DNA from: an uncultured Massilia sp. | Lineage (GTDB): Bacteria > Pseudomonadota > Gammaproteobacteria > Burkholderiales > Burkholderiaceae_D | NCBI RefSeq assembly: GCF_913773735.1 | Contig: NZ_CAJYEB010000014.1 | Coordinates: forward strand, 161,954 to 225,953 | Length of the DNA: 64,000 nt | Direction: 5' to 3' | Shown: positions 8,798 to 19,070 of the stretch, piece by piece | Numbering within the stretch: the first letter of the stretch is position 1 | Layout: each line of letters begins with the position of its first letter | Notes under the pieces: generated by a model | What the model saw: only the letters and a program-made list of their open reading frames with translations | Database searches by the model: none | Told to the model about the DNA's origin: nothing | Position numbers and translations under genes: made by a program

Positions 8798-10276
8798 ATG
8801 TCTGAAACACCGACCACTCAAGAAACTGGCGGCGCGCCGACCGTGCGCTTTGCCGATTTCGGCCTGGCGCCTGAAATCCAGCGTGCGCTGTCGGACCAGG
8901 GCTATGTCCACCCGACCCCGATCCAGGCCAAGGCCATTCCGATCGTCCTGCAGGGCCGCGACGTCATGGGCGCCGCCCAGACCGGCACCGGCAAGACCGC
9001 GAGCTTCTCGCTGCCGATCATCCAGCTGCTGCTGCCGCATGCGAACACCAGCATGTCGCCGGCACGCCACGCCGTGCGCGCGCTGGTGCTGACCCCGACC
9101 CGCGAACTGGCGATCCAGGTCGCCGACAACGTCAAGGCCTACGCCCAGCACACCCCGCTGCGCTCCACCGTCGTGTTCGGCGGCATGGACATGAAGCCGC
9201 AGACCGAGATCCTGCGCCGCGGCGTCGAGATCGTCATCGCCACGCCGGGCCGCCTGCTCGACCACGTGGAGCAGAAGAACATCAGCCTGGGCCAGGTGCA
9301 GATGCTCGTCATGGACGAAGCCGACCGCATGCTGGACATGGGCTTCCTGCCCGACCTGCAGCGCATCATCAACCTGCTGCCGAAAAAGCGCCAGAACCTG
9401 ATGTTCTCGGCCACCTTCTCGCCCGAGATCAAGAAACTGGCATCGAGCTTCCTGACCGATCCGCTGACCATCGAGGTCGCGCGCAGCAATGCCACCAACA
9501 CCTCGATCACCCAGGTGCTGTACAAGGTCGAGGAAGCGCAGAAGCCCGAGGTCGTGCAGCACCTGATCCGCTCGCGCGACCTGAAGCAGGTGCTGGTGTT
9601 CTCGAACACCAAGATCGGCGCCTCGCGCCTGTCGCGCACCCTGGAAAACGCCGGCATCAAGGCCCAGGCCATCCACGGCGACAAGACCCAGCAGGAGCGC
9701 ATCGCCGCGCTCGACGCCTTCAAGAACGGCAGCATCGACGTGCTGGTGGCGACCGACGTCGCCGCGCGCGGCCTGGACATCACCGACCTGCCGTGCGTGA
9801 TCAACTACGACCTGCCGTACAACGCCGAGGACTACGTGCACCGCATCGGCCGCACGGGCCGCGCCGGCGCCACCGGCGACGCGCTGTCGGTGTACTCGGA
9901 CAAGGACGAACGCCTGCTGGCCGACATCGAGAAGCTGATCAAGCAGACCATCACGCGCGGCGAGCTGACCGGCTTCGTGCCGGGCCGGGGCGCGCGCGAC
10001 GGCGCGCGCGATGCCGAACGCCGCGGCCGCCGCGACAGCGACCACCCGCGCAGCGACCACCCGCGCAGCGACCACCCGCGCAGCGAGCGCCCGGACCGCG
10101 GCGAGCGCAGCGCCGGCCCGCGCCCGGGGCCGCGCCGCGACAAGATCGATCCGTGGTTCCTCAAGCCCTACGAGCCGGCGGCCGCGCCGCGCAAGGAAGC
10201 CGAGCACGCGCCGGCCGCGCCGTCCAAGCCCAAGCCCAAGCTGGCGGCGCTGCTGGGCGGCCTGCCCAAGCCGTGA
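8798..10276 (+). CDS. DEAD-box ATP-dependent RNA helicase (RhlE-like)
   Basis: AQTGTGKT, DEAD, SAT, HRIGRTGRAG motifs; basic low-complexity C-tail. Confidence 0.93.
   Translation: MSETPTTQETGGAPTVRFADFGLAPEIQRALSDQGYVHPTPIQAKAIPIVLQGRDVMGAAQTGTGKTASFSLPIIQLLLPHANTSMSPARHAVRALVLTPTRELAIQVADNVKAYAQHTPLRSTVVFGGMDMKPQTEILRRGVEIVIATPGRLLDHVEQKNISLGQVQMLVMDEADRMLDMGFLPDLQRIINLLPKKRQNLMFSATFSPEIKKLASSFLTDPLTIEVARSNATNTSITQVLYKVEEAQKPEVVQHLIRSRDLKQVLVFSNTKIGASRLSRTLENAGIKAQAIHGDKTQQERIAALDAFKNGSIDVLVATDVAARGLDITDLPCVINYDLPYNAEDYVHRIGRTGRAGATGDALSVYSDKDERLLADIEKLIKQTITRGELTGFVPGRGARDGARDAERRGRRDSDHPRSDHPRSDHPRSERPDRGERSAGPRPGPRRDKIDPWFLKPYEPAAAPRKEAEHAPAAPSKPKPKLAALLGGLPKP
10037..10081 (+). repeat. 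3x15-bp in-frame tandem repeat (SDHPR) in helicase tail
   Basis: agcgaccacccgcgc repeated three times. Confidence 0.85.
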
Positions 10277-10292
10277 GCGCGCGCGCATGAAG

Positions 10293-10320
10293 AAGGCCTG
10301 TCCGCGGACAGGCCTTTTTT
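10293..10320 (+). terminator. intrinsic terminator after the helicase gene
   Basis: aaggcctgtccgcggacaggcctttttt hairpin plus T-tract. Confidence 0.9.
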
Positions 10321-10338
10321 ACGCCCGGCGCCGGCCGC

Positions 10339-12045
10339 TCACGCGTCCTGGCCCAGCGTCGCCTCCACCCGCGCCAGCAGCTGCTCGTGCCGGTACGGCT
10401 TGGCCAGGATGTCCAGCCCCGTGCCGCGTCCCGGCAGTTCGTCCATGTAGCCGGTGGTGACCAGGACCGGCATCTGCGGGTACAGCACGCGCACCCGCTC
10501 GACCAGTTCCAGCCCCGTCATCCCGCCCGGCATGATCACGTCGGTGAACAGCAGGTCCGGCTGCGCGCCGCCTTCGAGCAGGCGCAGCGCCTCCTCGCCG
10601 CTGGCGGCCGGCAGCACCGCGTAGCCGGCCATGCCCAGCACGCTCTCGGCCAGTTCGCGCACGTCGTCGTTGTCCTCCACCACCAGCACGCAGGGGCGCG
10701 CAGCGGCGCCGTCGGCGTCCGTCCCGGGGGCCGGCGCGTCGTCCTGCGGGCGGGCGTCGTGCGCGGCCGGGTCGACGCCGCCGTCGGCGACCGGGAAGAG
10801 CATGCGCACCGTCGTGCCTTCGCCTTCCTTGCTGTCGATCTCGAGGCGGCCCTGCGACTGCTGCACGAAGCCGTGCACCATCGCCAGGCCCAGGCCCGTG
10901 CCCGGGCCCTTGGTGGTGAAGAAGGGTTCGGTGGCGCGCCGCAGCACCTCGGGCGCCATGCCCTTGCCCTTGTCGATCACGCACAGGTCGACGTAGGTGC
11001 CGGGCGGCAGGTCGTGCTTTTTCAGGCGCTCCGCATCGCGCACGAGCGCACTGGCCACCGTCACCTCGCCGCCCTCGGGCATGGCGTCGCGCGCGTTGAT
11101 CAGGACGTTCAGCAGGGCCATCTCGAGGTGGGTCGGATCGAGCAGGCAGGCGGGCAGGCCGGGACGCAGGTCCAGGCGCAAGTCGACGCGGTCGCCCAGC
11201 GTGCGCACCAGCATCTCGGAAAAGTCGACGACCAGGTTGTTGATGTTGATCGGCCTGGGCTCCAGCCGCTGCTTGCGCGCGAAGGTCAGCAGCTGCTGGG
11301 TGAGCTTGCCGGCGCGCATGGCGGCGCGCTGGGCGCGTTCGAGGGCGGCGCGGGCGTCGTCCGGCTTGCCCAGGCTGATCAGCGCGACCTCGAGGTTGCC
11401 GTTGATGACCTGCAGCAGGTTGTTGAAGTCGTGCGCCATGCCGGCCGTGAGCTGGCCGATCGCTTCCATCTTCTGCGCCTGCAGGTAGGATTCCTGGGTC
11501 TGGCGGCGCGCCGTGATGTCCATCTGCGACGCGAAGAAGTACAGCAGCTTGCCGTCCTTGTCGAAGATCGGGCCGATGAACAGCGCGTTCCAGAAGGGCG
11601 TGCCGTCGGCCTTGTAGTTCAGCAGGTCGACCGCGACGGCGCGTTCTTCCTTCAGGGCCTGGCGTACCTCGGTGACGGTGGCGCGGTCGGTCTGCGGCCC
11701 CTGCAGCAGGCGGCAGTTGCGGCCCATGATGTCCTCGTGCCGGTACCCGGTCAGGTCGAGGAAGGCGCCGTTGGCGAACACGATCGGGTCGTCCGGCAGG
11801 CGCGGATCGGTGATCAGCATGGGCATGCGCGTCATCTCGACGGCGGCGAAGAAGATGTTGTCGCGCTCTCCGAGGCCGTCGTGCGCGACGTAGCTGGCCT
11901 GCCAGTGCTTGAACCCCGGATTGCCCATCGGCGATTCGGAATTGCCTTCGACGGTGCCGTCGGCCGGCACGCCGATGCTCTGGCCGCCGCCTTGCCTGTC
12001 GAGATCCTTTTTCAGGCCGTCGTCCTTGCTGCTTCCCATGACCAT
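10339..12045 (-). CDS. LOV-domain hybrid histidine kinase / response regulator
   Basis: GRNCRLLQGPQTD LOV cysteine motif; HisKA GMAHDFNNLLQVINGN; HATPase; C-terminal receiver VLVVEDNDDVRELAESVL...DLLFTDVIMPGGMTG. Confidence 0.9.
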   Translation of the reverse strand: MVMGSSKDDGLKKDLDRQGGGQSIGVPADGTVEGNSESPMGNPGFKHWQASYVAHDGLGERDNIFFAAVEMTRMPMLITDPRLPDDPIVFANGAFLDLTGYRHEDIMGRNCRLLQGPQTDRATVTEVRQALKEERAVAVDLLNYKADGTPFWNALFIGPIFDKDGKLLYFFASQMDITARRQTQESYLQAQKMEAIGQLTAGMAHDFNNLLQVINGNLEVALISLGKPDDARAALERAQRAAMRAGKLTQQLLTFARKQRLEPRPININNLVVDFSEMLVRTLGDRVDLRLDLRPGLPACLLDPTHLEMALLNVLINARDAMPEGGEVTVASALVRDAERLKKHDLPPGTYVDLCVIDKGKGMAPEVLRRATEPFFTTKGPGTGLGLAMVHGFVQQSQGRLEIDSKEGEGTTVRMLFPVADGGVDPAAHDARPQDDAPAPGTDADGAAARPCVLVVEDNDDVRELAESVLGMAGYAVLPAASGEEALRLLEGGAQPDLLFTDVIMPGGMTGLELVERVRVLYPQMPVLVTTGYMDELPGRGTGLDILAKPYRHEQLLARVEATLGQDA

Positions 12046-12134
12046 CGCGTCGTTCTCCAGTGTCGGGCGATGCACGATTCTAGTATGGGCGGCGGTGCGC
12101 GTACCGTTAGCGCGCGCACCGAGCGCCGCAGACT

Positions 12135-14255
12135 TCAGGGCGAGGATTCGGGCAGCGGCTCGGCGACGACGATCCCGCCCAGCGCGATCCCCAGCAGGCG
12201 GGTATCGTCGGTGTGGTCGACTTCCTTCGGCGATACCGGATGCGGCACCTCGATGACGATGCTGCGCTGCGCGCCGTCGGTGTCCATCGTCAGGAGGATT
12301 TCCTTCATCGGATGGTTCGGCACGCGGAAGGTGGCGCTGGCGCCGCCGATGCGCAGCGTGAACGGCTTGTCGGCGTTGTCGGCGTAGCTCGATGCGCGGA
12401 TGCGCAGCCGCACCCTGGGCGGCAGCGCCGTGGCCAGGTGCAGCACGACGCGCGGCCCCTCCGACCAGCGTCCGAACGATTCCTCCTTCGACAGGCCCTC
12501 GGCGCCCGTGACGATGCCGGCCAGGGGCTTGCTGAAATCGGTGGCGCCGATCCTGCGCTCGGGCAGCGCCAGCCGGTACAGCGAGAATTCCTCGTTGGCG
12601 AACACCGGCTTGTAGGTCGCGGGCAGCGGATGGTGGCGCAGCACCAGCAGCCATTTCTGGTGGGTCGGCACCTCGTACTCCGCGATCGGGGCATTATCCG
12701 GCACCAGCATCAGCTGGCTGTTCGCGTCGTCGATGTGGAACTGGGTGCGGATGATCTCGACGGCGTCGGTGCCGGCCACGGTGAGCTGGCCGCGCTCGGC
12801 CGCCGGCACGCGCGCCCGCACCAGGGCGCCGGCGCGGTCGGCCGTCGTCTCGATGTGGTTGTGCAGCGTGATCTTGTGCGACATCGACAGGCCTGCGAGC
12901 AGGTTCAGGGGCAGCACCACCAGCAGGAACAGGCGCGCGGCCAGCCGCTTGCCGAGGGCCCACAGCAGCAGCGTCGCCAGGCCGAGGGCGATGATCGTGC
13001 GGCCGCGCCAGCCGTCCGGCTTGAACATGAAGATGTCCGGACCGTCGACCGCATTGAACGCATACGCGGGCAGCCACGCCAGCGCCAGCACCAGCAGGGC
13101 GGCGACGACCGCGGCGATGGCCCAGCGCAGCGCCGGCCGCGCCGCGGGGGCGGGGGCGTCGGGCCGGTCCAGCGTGGCCGCCGCGACGAGCCACAGCAGC
13201 GGCAGCACGAAATTGTAGTAGCGCATGTGCAGGCGCAGGCCCTCGTCGGCCGGCGCGCCCGGATTGACCAGCGTGGCCGTGAACAGGAAGGTCACGCAGA
13301 CGGTCGCGCCCAGCACCAGCAGCGCCCACACCTGCAGCAGTTCGGCCTTGCCGGCCTGGGCGTGGCCGCGCAGGCGCAGCAGCGAATGTAGCGTGACGGC
13401 CAGCGGCAGCGGCACCAGCACCGCCAGCACCATCAGGTGGCCGCGCGCACTGACCAGGGCGGGGCCGAGCAGGCTGGCCAGCGAGCGGTTGCCGGCCGAA
13501 TTGGCATTGGCCTGGTAGAAGCTGCCCAGCAGTTGCAGGCCGTCCTTGCCGGCGAGCAGCCAGCCGATGCCGAACTTGAGCGCGGCGGCCACGCCCAGCG
13601 CCAGCGCGGCGGCGCCGACGGCGGACGGCAGCCAGCGCGGCCCGGCCGCCCAGCGCGCATAGGCGATGAACAGCACCAGCGGCGGGATCAGGAACAGCGC
13701 GTGCACCTTGACGAGGCTGAGCAGGCCGAGCACCACGCCCAGCGCCAGGCTCCAGCGCGTCCAGTGCCAGTGGCCGCGCGTCAGCGCCACCCAGCTCAGG
13801 ATGCAGAAGCCGAGGAAGTACGCCGTCTCCGGCATGAAGTAGGTGGTGTACAGGTTCAGCGGCGCCAGCGTGGCCGCCACGGCGAGCGCCAGCGCCACGC
13901 CGGGACGCGCGACCTGGCGCGCGATGCCGTAGATGAACGGCGCGCTGGCCACCATGAACAGCACGTTCGCCACGTGCACGCAGTCGTAGAAGCGGGTGCC
14001 GCAGGCATTGCTGCCGCGCGCGATCCACAGGTAGAGGTAGGACGGCAGCATCGATGCGCCCAGGTCCTGCAGGCGCGACAGCTTGCTGTAGTACCACTCG
14101 TCGGCCATGATCTGCGGCTGCGTGCCCCAGGTGCGCAGCACCAGGTAGGCCGCGATGGCGGCGAACAGCACCAGGATGGCGAGCTGCCGGCCGGAGCGGG
14201 GGACCAGCGCGGAGCGCGTCGTCGGCGCGAGAGCGTCGGGGCGGGGAGCGTTCAT
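12135..14255 (-). CDS. multi-pass membrane glycosyltransferase-like protein (GT39/GT-C type)
   Basis: Many TM helices, early DEWYYSKLSR acidic motif, last gene of glycan operon. Confidence 0.7.
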   Translation of the reverse strand: MNAPRPDALAPTTRSALVPRSGRQLAILVLFAAIAAYLVLRTWGTQPQIMADEWYYSKLSRLQDLGASMLPSYLYLWIARGSNACGTRFYDCVHVANVLFMVASAPFIYGIARQVARPGVALALAVAATLAPLNLYTTYFMPETAYFLGFCILSWVALTRGHWHWTRWSLALGVVLGLLSLVKVHALFLIPPLVLFIAYARWAAGPRWLPSAVGAAALALGVAAALKFGIGWLLAGKDGLQLLGSFYQANANSAGNRSLASLLGPALVSARGHLMVLAVLVPLPLAVTLHSLLRLRGHAQAGKAELLQVWALLVLGATVCVTFLFTATLVNPGAPADEGLRLHMRYYNFVLPLLWLVAAATLDRPDAPAPAARPALRWAIAAVVAALLVLALAWLPAYAFNAVDGPDIFMFKPDGWRGRTIIALGLATLLLWALGKRLAARLFLLVVLPLNLLAGLSMSHKITLHNHIETTADRAGALVRARVPAAERGQLTVAGTDAVEIIRTQFHIDDANSQLMLVPDNAPIAEYEVPTHQKWLLVLRHHPLPATYKPVFANEEFSLYRLALPERRIGATDFSKPLAGIVTGAEGLSKEESFGRWSEGPRVVLHLATALPPRVRLRIRASSYADNADKPFTLRIGGASATFRVPNHPMKEILLTMDTDGAQRSIVIEVPHPVSPKEVDHTDDTRLLGIALGGIVVAEPLPESSP

Positions 14256-14647
14256 TTGAAGATCCAGTATTTGCCGAGCAGGTAGCTGTTGATCGAGATG
14301 AGGGGCAGCGACGCGATCTTGCCGGCCAGCGGCATGCCGAGCAGCGCCTGCGCCAGCGCGACGCAGCCCAGCGTCAGCAGGTAGTTGAGCAGCACCACGC
14401 ACAGGTAGCGCCCGAAGCTCGCCGGCGTGGCCGCGGCGTCGAAGGTCACCCGGCTGTGCCAGGCGTAGTTCACCAGCAGGCCGGACAGGAAGCCGGCCGT
14501 GGTGGCGCCGGCGAAGTGCAGGCCGGCGTGCAGCAGCAGCTGCAGCACGCCGATGTCGACGGCGGCCGACAGCACGCCGCCGGCCAGGAACACCACGACC
14601 TGGCGCGAGCGCGCCACCAGGTCGGACAGGGCGGAAGCGGTCCTCAT
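14252..14647 (-). CDS. GtrA family membrane protein
   Basis: 4 TM; FLAGGVLSAAVDIGVLQLLL...FLSGLLVNYAWHSRVTF; ATGA overlap with neighbour. Confidence 0.88.
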   Translation of the reverse strand: MRTASALSDLVARSRQVVVFLAGGVLSAAVDIGVLQLLLHAGLHFAGATTAGFLSGLLVNYAWHSRVTFDAAATPASFGRYLCVVLLNYLLTLGCVALAQALLGMPLAGKIASLPLISINSYLLGKYWIFK

Positions 14648-15621
14648 CCCTGCTTGCGGTAGCGGGTCTTCTTGTGCAGCGGGCGGCGCGGCACCGAGGC
14701 GATGTCGTAGGCCAGGAAGGCGAGGATCAGCTGCACGCCCATGATCACCGGTAGCGCGGCCAGCATCACGGTGCCGGCCGGCGTCGCCACGTCCTGCCGC
14801 GCCGCGTCGACCCAGTGCGACACGCCGAACAGGATGCCGAACAGGAGCAGCAGCACGCCCAGCGGCAGCTCGATCGAGGCCAGCGACATATTGCGCAGGT
14901 AATAGTTGTAGAACAGGCGCTTGAAGAAGTTGCGCACGTGCTTGGCCGCGAATTCGGTGACGATGCGCGAGATCTTCAGGTTGCTGACCTCGTCGCCGTA
15001 GACCGCGTCCATCGGCACGTCGGCCACGACGGCGCCCAGCGTGTTCAGGCGGAACAGCATGTCGGTCTCGAAGAAGTAGCGCTTGCTGATCTTGTCGAAC
15101 GGGAGGAAGCGCGCGGCGTCGGCGTGGATCGCGGTGAAGCCGTTGGTCGGGTCGAACAGGTCCCAGTAGCCGGACGACAGCTTGGTCAGGAATGACAGCA
15201 CCGCGTTGCCGAACAGGCGCATCGGCGGCATCGAGCGGATGCGCTCCAGGTTGAAGAAGCGGTTGCCCTTGGTGTAGTCGGCCTCGCCCGACAGGATCGG
15301 CGCGACGAAGGCGGGAATCAGGGAGGCGTCCATCTGGCCGTCGCCGTCGACCTTGACGATGACGGACGCGCCGTCGGCGATGGCGGCGCGGTAGCCGGTC
15401 ATCACGGCGCCGCCCACGCCCTGGTTCTGCGCATGGCGCAGCACGACCACGCGCGGGTCGGTGCAGTTGGCCTGCACGAAGTCGCCGGAATGGTCCGGGC
15501 ACTTGTCGTCGACGACGTAGATGCGGCCGACCTCCGGTCCGATGCCGGCGACGACGCCCAGGATGTGGCGGGTCACCTTATAGCTGGGAATGACGACGGC
15601 AATCGACGCTGGCTGGCTCAT
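14644..15621 (-). CDS. glycosyltransferase family 2 (DPM/GtrB-like)
   Basis: IAVVIPSYKVTRHILGVV...YVVDDKCPDHSG...VKVDGDGQMD; two C-terminal TMs. Confidence 0.9.
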   Translation of the reverse strand: MSQPASIAVVIPSYKVTRHILGVVAGIGPEVGRIYVVDDKCPDHSGDFVQANCTDPRVVVLRHAQNQGVGGAVMTGYRAAIADGASVIVKVDGDGQMDASLIPAFVAPILSGEADYTKGNRFFNLERIRSMPPMRLFGNAVLSFLTKLSSGYWDLFDPTNGFTAIHADAARFLPFDKISKRYFFETDMLFRLNTLGAVVADVPMDAVYGDEVSNLKISRIVTEFAAKHVRNFFKRLFYNYYLRNMSLASIELPLGVLLLLFGILFGVSHWVDAARQDVATPAGTVMLAALPVIMGVQLILAFLAYDIASVPRRPLHKKTRYRKQG

Positions 15622-15690
15622 GGATGCGATTTCGCTGATGTTGTGTAAAAGTCAAATGGTAGCGCATGGGCGCCGCCTTGTCGAAGCTGC

Positions 15691-17610
15691 TCAACGGTGC
15701 GCGAGGCTCGGGTCCTCGTGCAGCCGGACTTCGCGCAGGAAAAAGGCCAGTGCGCGCGTGTCGCCCGGTCCCGGCGCGTGCGGCGCCTCGTGCTCCAGTT
15801 CGATGGTGACGGGCGCCCCGGCGGGACCGGCCGGCAGCGCCAGGACGACCGGGCGGTCGAGTTCCTGCCAGCCCAGGTCGACGCCGTCGATGCGCACGCG
15901 GGTGCGGCGGTTGCCGTCCAGGTACTGGCCCAGCAGCGTCAGGCTGGCCGGCCGCGCGCCCGCATCCGCACCCGCCGCCGGCGCCAGCACCAGGCGCGAG
16001 CGCGCGCCCTGCGACCAGGCGCCGTTCCAGGCGCCGCCGTTGAATTCGACCCCGCTCCAGCCGGCGTCCAGCGCGATGCCGTCGCGGTCGCGGAACTGCG
16101 CCGCCTGCAGGGTGCGCTGGCGCAGGCCGCTGTGCATGCAGCGCACCGGGCCGTCGATGTAGCGCCAGCCGTAGGCGCTGTCGACGTAGGCATTGTCCGG
16201 CGCCAGCGCGCCGTCGCTGCCGCACAGCTGCGCGATTGACGCCGGCTCGGCCGGGAAGTACAGCGTCTTGCTCATCGCCCCGGCCCGGAAGGCATAGGCC
16301 TGGGCCGGGCGGATGTAGTCGTCGTTGTGGCCCATGCGCTCGGCGAAGATCTCCGGTTCCGGGTGGTACCACTGCGGGGCGACCCGCATCGCCAGGCGCG
16401 CCAGTGGGCTCATCTGGACATAGGTGTAGCTGACCGCGTGCGCCATCGCCGCCGCCTGCACCAGCGCCAGCCCGGCCACCAGCGGCACGGGCCAGCGCGC
16501 CCGCTCGCGCACGCGCAGCAGCAGCGCCAGCAGCAGGGGCATCGCGGCCCAGAACGCGTAGCGCATCACGCCGGCGGCGCCGGAATTCCAGTTCTGCACG
16601 GCCAGCGCCGGCAGCGCCAGCGCCAGCGTGAACAGCAGGCACAGCGCCAGCGTGCCGGCGGCGCGGCGGCTCCAGCCCCAGGCGGCCAGCAGCACGGCCA
16701 CGCCGGGGATCGCCAGGATCATGCCCTGGTTGAGGTCGAAGAAGAACGAGACCAGGCGCGCCATGCCGACGAAATGCGGGTCGGAGAATTTCTTGGCGAT
16801 GATGTTGGGCACGCCGTACTGGTAGAAGTTGAACAGCACCGGCAACGCGAACACGGCCAGTCCGGCGGCCAGGCCGGTCAGGTTGGCGGGCGTCAGCTGC
16901 GCCTTCAGGTTGGCGCCGAACGATGCTTCGCGGCGGTATTCCAGCCACAGCTTGATCAGCGGGCCGAAGGCGAAGAAGAACACGATGGTCGGGTTCTGCA
17001 GCGCTGCCACGCCGCCCAGCAGGCCGGCCGCCAGCGGCGCGCCGCTCAGCAGGAACAGCAGCGCCGCCAGCAGGCCGGCGGCGCTGACGCATTCCGGGCT
17101 GGTCCAGTTGATGTACAGGCCGCCGCCGCAGGCGAAGAACAGCAGCAGCGCGAGCGCGGCCTTGACGTCGGAGCGGAAGAAACGGCGCAGCGCCAGCGCC
17201 AGCACCAGGACGGCGGCGTAGTTCACCACCTGGAACGCGCGCAACGGATCGATGCCCAGCGCGTCCAGCGCCAGGAAGGGGACGGCGGCCAGCGCCGGGT
17301 AGCCGAAGAAGTGGATCGGATACACCTTGTCGTCGCGGCCGCGCACGAAGGCGGCGTACAGCTCCCGGTCGCCGCGCCGCATGCCCTGCTCGAGCTGGTT
17401 CAGCGGCTCGGTCAGCGGCGGCGCCAGGCGGCGGGTGCGCGCGATGTCGTCCAGGCGGATGTCGGGCGTGCCGTGCGCGGCCATGGCGACCGTGTCGGTC
17501 GCGTACTCGACGACGTCGCCGCTGAGCGAGACCGGGCGCAGGGCGATGCCCAGCACGAAGCACAGCAGCAGGAGGACGGGAAAGCGCCAGCCGGCGGTCG
17601 AGAAGGGCAT
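15691..17610 (-). CDS. multi-pass membrane glycosyltransferase-like protein (GT-C type)
   Basis: Many TMs, first-loop acidic DVVEYATDT, in glycan operon. Confidence 0.65.
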   Translation of the reverse strand: MPFSTAGWRFPVLLLLCFVLGIALRPVSLSGDVVEYATDTVAMAAHGTPDIRLDDIARTRRLAPPLTEPLNQLEQGMRRGDRELYAAFVRGRDDKVYPIHFFGYPALAAVPFLALDALGIDPLRAFQVVNYAAVLVLALALRRFFRSDVKAALALLLFFACGGGLYINWTSPECVSAAGLLAALLFLLSGAPLAAGLLGGVAALQNPTIVFFFAFGPLIKLWLEYRREASFGANLKAQLTPANLTGLAAGLAVFALPVLFNFYQYGVPNIIAKKFSDPHFVGMARLVSFFFDLNQGMILAIPGVAVLLAAWGWSRRAAGTLALCLLFTLALALPALAVQNWNSGAAGVMRYAFWAAMPLLLALLLRVRERARWPVPLVAGLALVQAAAMAHAVSYTYVQMSPLARLAMRVAPQWYHPEPEIFAERMGHNDDYIRPAQAYAFRAGAMSKTLYFPAEPASIAQLCGSDGALAPDNAYVDSAYGWRYIDGPVRCMHSGLRQRTLQAAQFRDRDGIALDAGWSGVEFNGGAWNGAWSQGARSRLVLAPAAGADAGARPASLTLLGQYLDGNRRTRVRIDGVDLGWQELDRPVVLALPAGPAGAPVTIELEHEAPHAPGPGDTRALAFFLREVRLHEDPSLAHR

Positions 17611-17627
17611 GCCGTATCCTTTCGTTG

Positions 17628-19070
17628 TCAGTAGGAGGCGATCAGGGCCAGCGCGGCGCACAGCGCCAGCACCGCCAGGCTGGTCTTGTCCTTGCTGACG
17701 TACAGCACCGGGTCTTCGTTGACCTCGCCGCGGAAGGACAGGATCCACAGGCGGCCGAGCCAGAACGCCAGCAGCGGCAGGGTGCCGAACAGCCAGTGCG
17801 GACGCGCGTACAGCACCAGCACATTGTCCGAATTAAAGTAAAGCATGAACACCATGATCGCGACGAAGGCGGCGTTCACGCCCATGATCCCGATCGGCAG
17901 GTGGTCGGCCGTCGTGTAGCCGCGCCCGCGCGTCTTTTCCTTGCCGGCGCGCGCCAGGTTGGCCAGCTCGCTGTGGCGCTTGAGCAGGGCCAGGCTGAGG
18001 AACAGGAAGAACGAGAAGGCCAGCATCCAGAACGACGGCGCGATGCCGGTGGCGGCGCTGCCGCCCAGCACGCGCAGCGTGTACAGCAGCGCCAGCACGA
18101 CGATGTCGACCATCATGAGCCGCTTCAGGTAGACGGAATACGCGACCGTGGTGACGAAGTACACGCCCACCGCCAGCAGCAGCAGCGGGCTGTACCAGGC
18201 GCACAGGGCCAGCGCGGCGCCGGCCAGCAGGGGGCTGGCGACCATCGCCAGGCCCAGCGGCAGGGTGCCGTTGGCGATCGGGCGGTGGCGCTTGGTCGGG
18301 TGCAGGCGGTCGTCCTGGGCGTCGAGCGCGTCGTTCAGCAGGTAGGCGCTGGACGCGCACATCGAGAACGCCAGGAAGGCGAACAGCGCGGCGCCGAAGG
18401 TGCCGGCGTCGAGCGCGTGGCCGGCCACCATCGGCAGGAACACCAGCAGGTTCTTCATCCACTGGCGCGGGCGCAGCGCCTTCAGCAGGGCCCGGGCGAT
18501 GCCGCCGCGGCGCGTGCCGAGCTGGCTGGTGACGCGGCCGTCGGCCAGCTTGAACGGCTGGTGGGTCACCGAATAGGCGTTGCGGCTGCCCAGCCACACG
18601 GGCAGGTCGGCGGTCGAGTTGCCGATGTAGTCGTAGCCGCCTTCGCCGTACTGGGCGGCCAGCGCGCGCGCCTTGTTGTGCGCCGTGAAGTTGACGCCGG
18701 GGTCGGTCGCCAGCACGCGGTCGAACAGGCCCACGTGGTTCGCCACCAGGCGCGCCAGGCGCGTCTCGGCGCCGGTCGCGAGCACGATCTCGCGGCCCCC
18801 GTCGCGCTCGCGGCGGATGAATTCCAGCAGCGCCGCGTCGTAGGGCAGGGCGGCCGGGTCGAGCTCGACGCCGCCGGACACCGCGTGCTTGAAGCCGGCC
18901 TTGCCGCGCAACAGCCAGAACGGCAGGATCCAGGCCTGCAGCAGGTGGCGCTTGAGGAACAGGACGATCGATTCCCACAGCAGGTCGGAAAAGATCAGCG
19001 TGCCGTCCAGGTCGACGACCAGGGGCACGTTGCGCGCCGGGGTGCCGGCGCCGTGTTCGATGCCTGCCAT
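17628..19070 (-). CDS. HAD phosphatase-UbiA prenyltransferase fusion (DPPR synthase-like)
   Basis: N-term VVDLDGTLIFSDLLWE (HAD DxDGT); C-term UbiA with NDALDAQDDRLHPTKRHRPIANG. Confidence 0.87.
   Translation of the reverse strand: MAGIEHGAGTPARNVPLVVDLDGTLIFSDLLWESIVLFLKRHLLQAWILPFWLLRGKAGFKHAVSGGVELDPAALPYDAALLEFIRRERDGGREIVLATGAETRLARLVANHVGLFDRVLATDPGVNFTAHNKARALAAQYGEGGYDYIGNSTADLPVWLGSRNAYSVTHQPFKLADGRVTSQLGTRRGGIARALLKALRPRQWMKNLLVFLPMVAGHALDAGTFGAALFAFLAFSMCASSAYLLNDALDAQDDRLHPTKRHRPIANGTLPLGLAMVASPLLAGAALALCAWYSPLLLLAVGVYFVTTVAYSVYLKRLMMVDIVVLALLYTLRVLGGSAATGIAPSFWMLAFSFFLFLSLALLKRHSELANLARAGKEKTRGRGYTTADHLPIGIMGVNAAFVAIMVFMLYFNSDNVLVLYARPHWLFGTLPLLAFWLGRLWILSFRGEVNEDPVLYVSKDKTSLAVLALCAALALIASY

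Noticed and set aside
10037-10081. Three 15-bp repeats as possible CRISPR
   Set aside because: Contiguous in-frame coding repeats without spacers in the helicase tail.
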